A stretch of 64,000 nucleotides of DNA from an uncultured bacterium (GTDB taxonomy: Bacteria; Desulfobacterota; Syntrophorhabdia; Syntrophorhabdales; JANXAF01). The translations under genes were made by a program, and so were the position numbers. The notes under the pieces were generated by a model that searched no databases, was not told the DNA's origin, and worked only from the letters and a program-made list of their open reading frames with translations. Location of the stretch: assembly GCA_938084905.1 (NCBI GenBank), contig CALKEQ010000008.1, forward strand, positions 1 through 64,000. Direction: 5' to 3'. Shown in pieces: positions 63,670-64,000 of the stretch (its first letter is position 1; each line of letters begins with the position of its first letter).

Positions 63670-64000
63670 ATGTTGAGCGGATGTGTTCGGATATGACTTT
63701 AGTTTCCGCTATAACTGGCATAAAATTTGTGTCTCCGAACCATCTTGGTACGACATGCACATGGATGTGGTCCTCAAGACCAGCCCCTGCAGCCCTCCCT
63801 ATATTTAAACCGATATTCAGTCCGTCTGCCCCAAAATTCTCTCTAAAGATGGAGCTGAGCATCTTTACAAGTCTCATCATATCAAGAATCTCTGAATCTT
63901 CTAATTCTTCTATTGAGCCTACGTGTCTTTTTGGAGCAACCATTACATGTCCGCTTGAGTAGGGATAGCGGTTCATTATAACGAAGGCTTTCTCAAGCTT
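63629..64000 (-). CDS. HIT family hydrolase, 5' end beyond the window
   Basis: A partial histidine-triad protein. The reading frame stays open to the window edge (KLEKAFVIMNRYPYSSGHVMVAPKRH), so the true start lies beyond 64000. The triad HIHVHVVPRW is intact. NIGLNIGRAAGAGLEDHIH fits the Ap4A phosphorylase/HIT branch, which splits nucleotide-phosphate bonds. About 123 codons are visible. Confidence 0.9.
   Translation of the reverse strand, partial: KLEKAFVIMNRYPYSSGHVMVAPKRHVGSIEELEDSEILDMMRLVKMLSSIFRENFGADGLNIGLNIGRAAGAGLEDHIHVHVVPRWFGDTNFMPVIAETKVISEHIRSTYEKLRKIFSEKLR

Overview
The window is chromosomal DNA of moderate-to-low GC from an anaerobic Gram-negative bacterium, most likely of the Desulfobacterota (former Deltaproteobacteria). 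The clues are the ilvB-ilvN-ilvC-psd-pssA string, an NtrY-type kinase, smpB-ssrA, a lipopolysaccharide/glycan cluster, SelA and FdhD (selenium and formate enzymes), a 2-hydroxyacyl-CoA dehydratase-like protein, an FNR-type box, and heavy use of AGA/AGG arginine and ATA isoleucine codons. The affiliation is an inference; no rRNA operon is present.

Region 1 (1-17.1 kb) is a surface-glycan cluster. It opens with a decayed and an intact copy of a small sugar-1-phosphate transferase, then a REP-associated tyrosine transposase (RAYT) flanked by its palindromic REP repeats. Next comes an epimerase/aminotransferase/acetyltransferase/glycosyltransferase cassette closed by a third REP copy. A consensus sigma70 promoter then starts a wbpA-wbpBD(fusion)-wbpE-TIGR04076-wbpI operon, predicted to make UDP-ManNAc3NAcA-type sugar. 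After that come a GT2 glycosyltransferase, a methyltransferase and a PglE/PglC/PglF-like set (bacillosamine-type chemistry).

Region 2 (17.1-31.2 kb) holds a tRNA(CAT), a coiled-coil zinc-ribbon protein, RNase HI whose reading frame runs into the RNase P RNA gene, small membrane proteins and transporters, two radical-SAM-type proteins, a DapL-like aminotransferase, and a tightly overlapping minus-strand operon (PpiD-like chaperone, tsaD, rsmA, 2-hydroxyacyl-CoA-dehydratase-like, DUF4911, tldD).

Region 3 (31.2-42 kb) is the rod-shape operon mreBCD-mrdA-rodA, divergently promoted from the PpiD-like gene. It is followed by an isoprenylcysteine-methyltransferase-like protein, two convergent GT39 glycosyltransferases, a PCC-domain protein and a TudS-DUF1722 fusion.

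Region 4 (42-50.9 kb) contains ilvBNC-psd-pssA from a consensus promoter (the KARI has an unusual cofactor loop), a HAD phosphatase, a multi-S1-domain protein and ruvCAB.

Region 5 (51-64 kb) has bioB, tmRNA and smpB, an NtrY-like kinase, pgeF, rluD, selA, a PP-loop tRNA-thiolation-like enzyme, and a ferredoxin protein behind a perfect FNR box. It continues with a zinc alcohol dehydrogenase, fdhD divergent from an Rrf2 regulator with a palindromic operator, a nucleoside phosphorylase and a HIT protein cut by the window edge. I found no CRISPR array, prophage or obvious defence island. The unusual items are small-scale: gene fusions, an ORF/RNA overlap, regulatory sites and uncharacterised operon partners.
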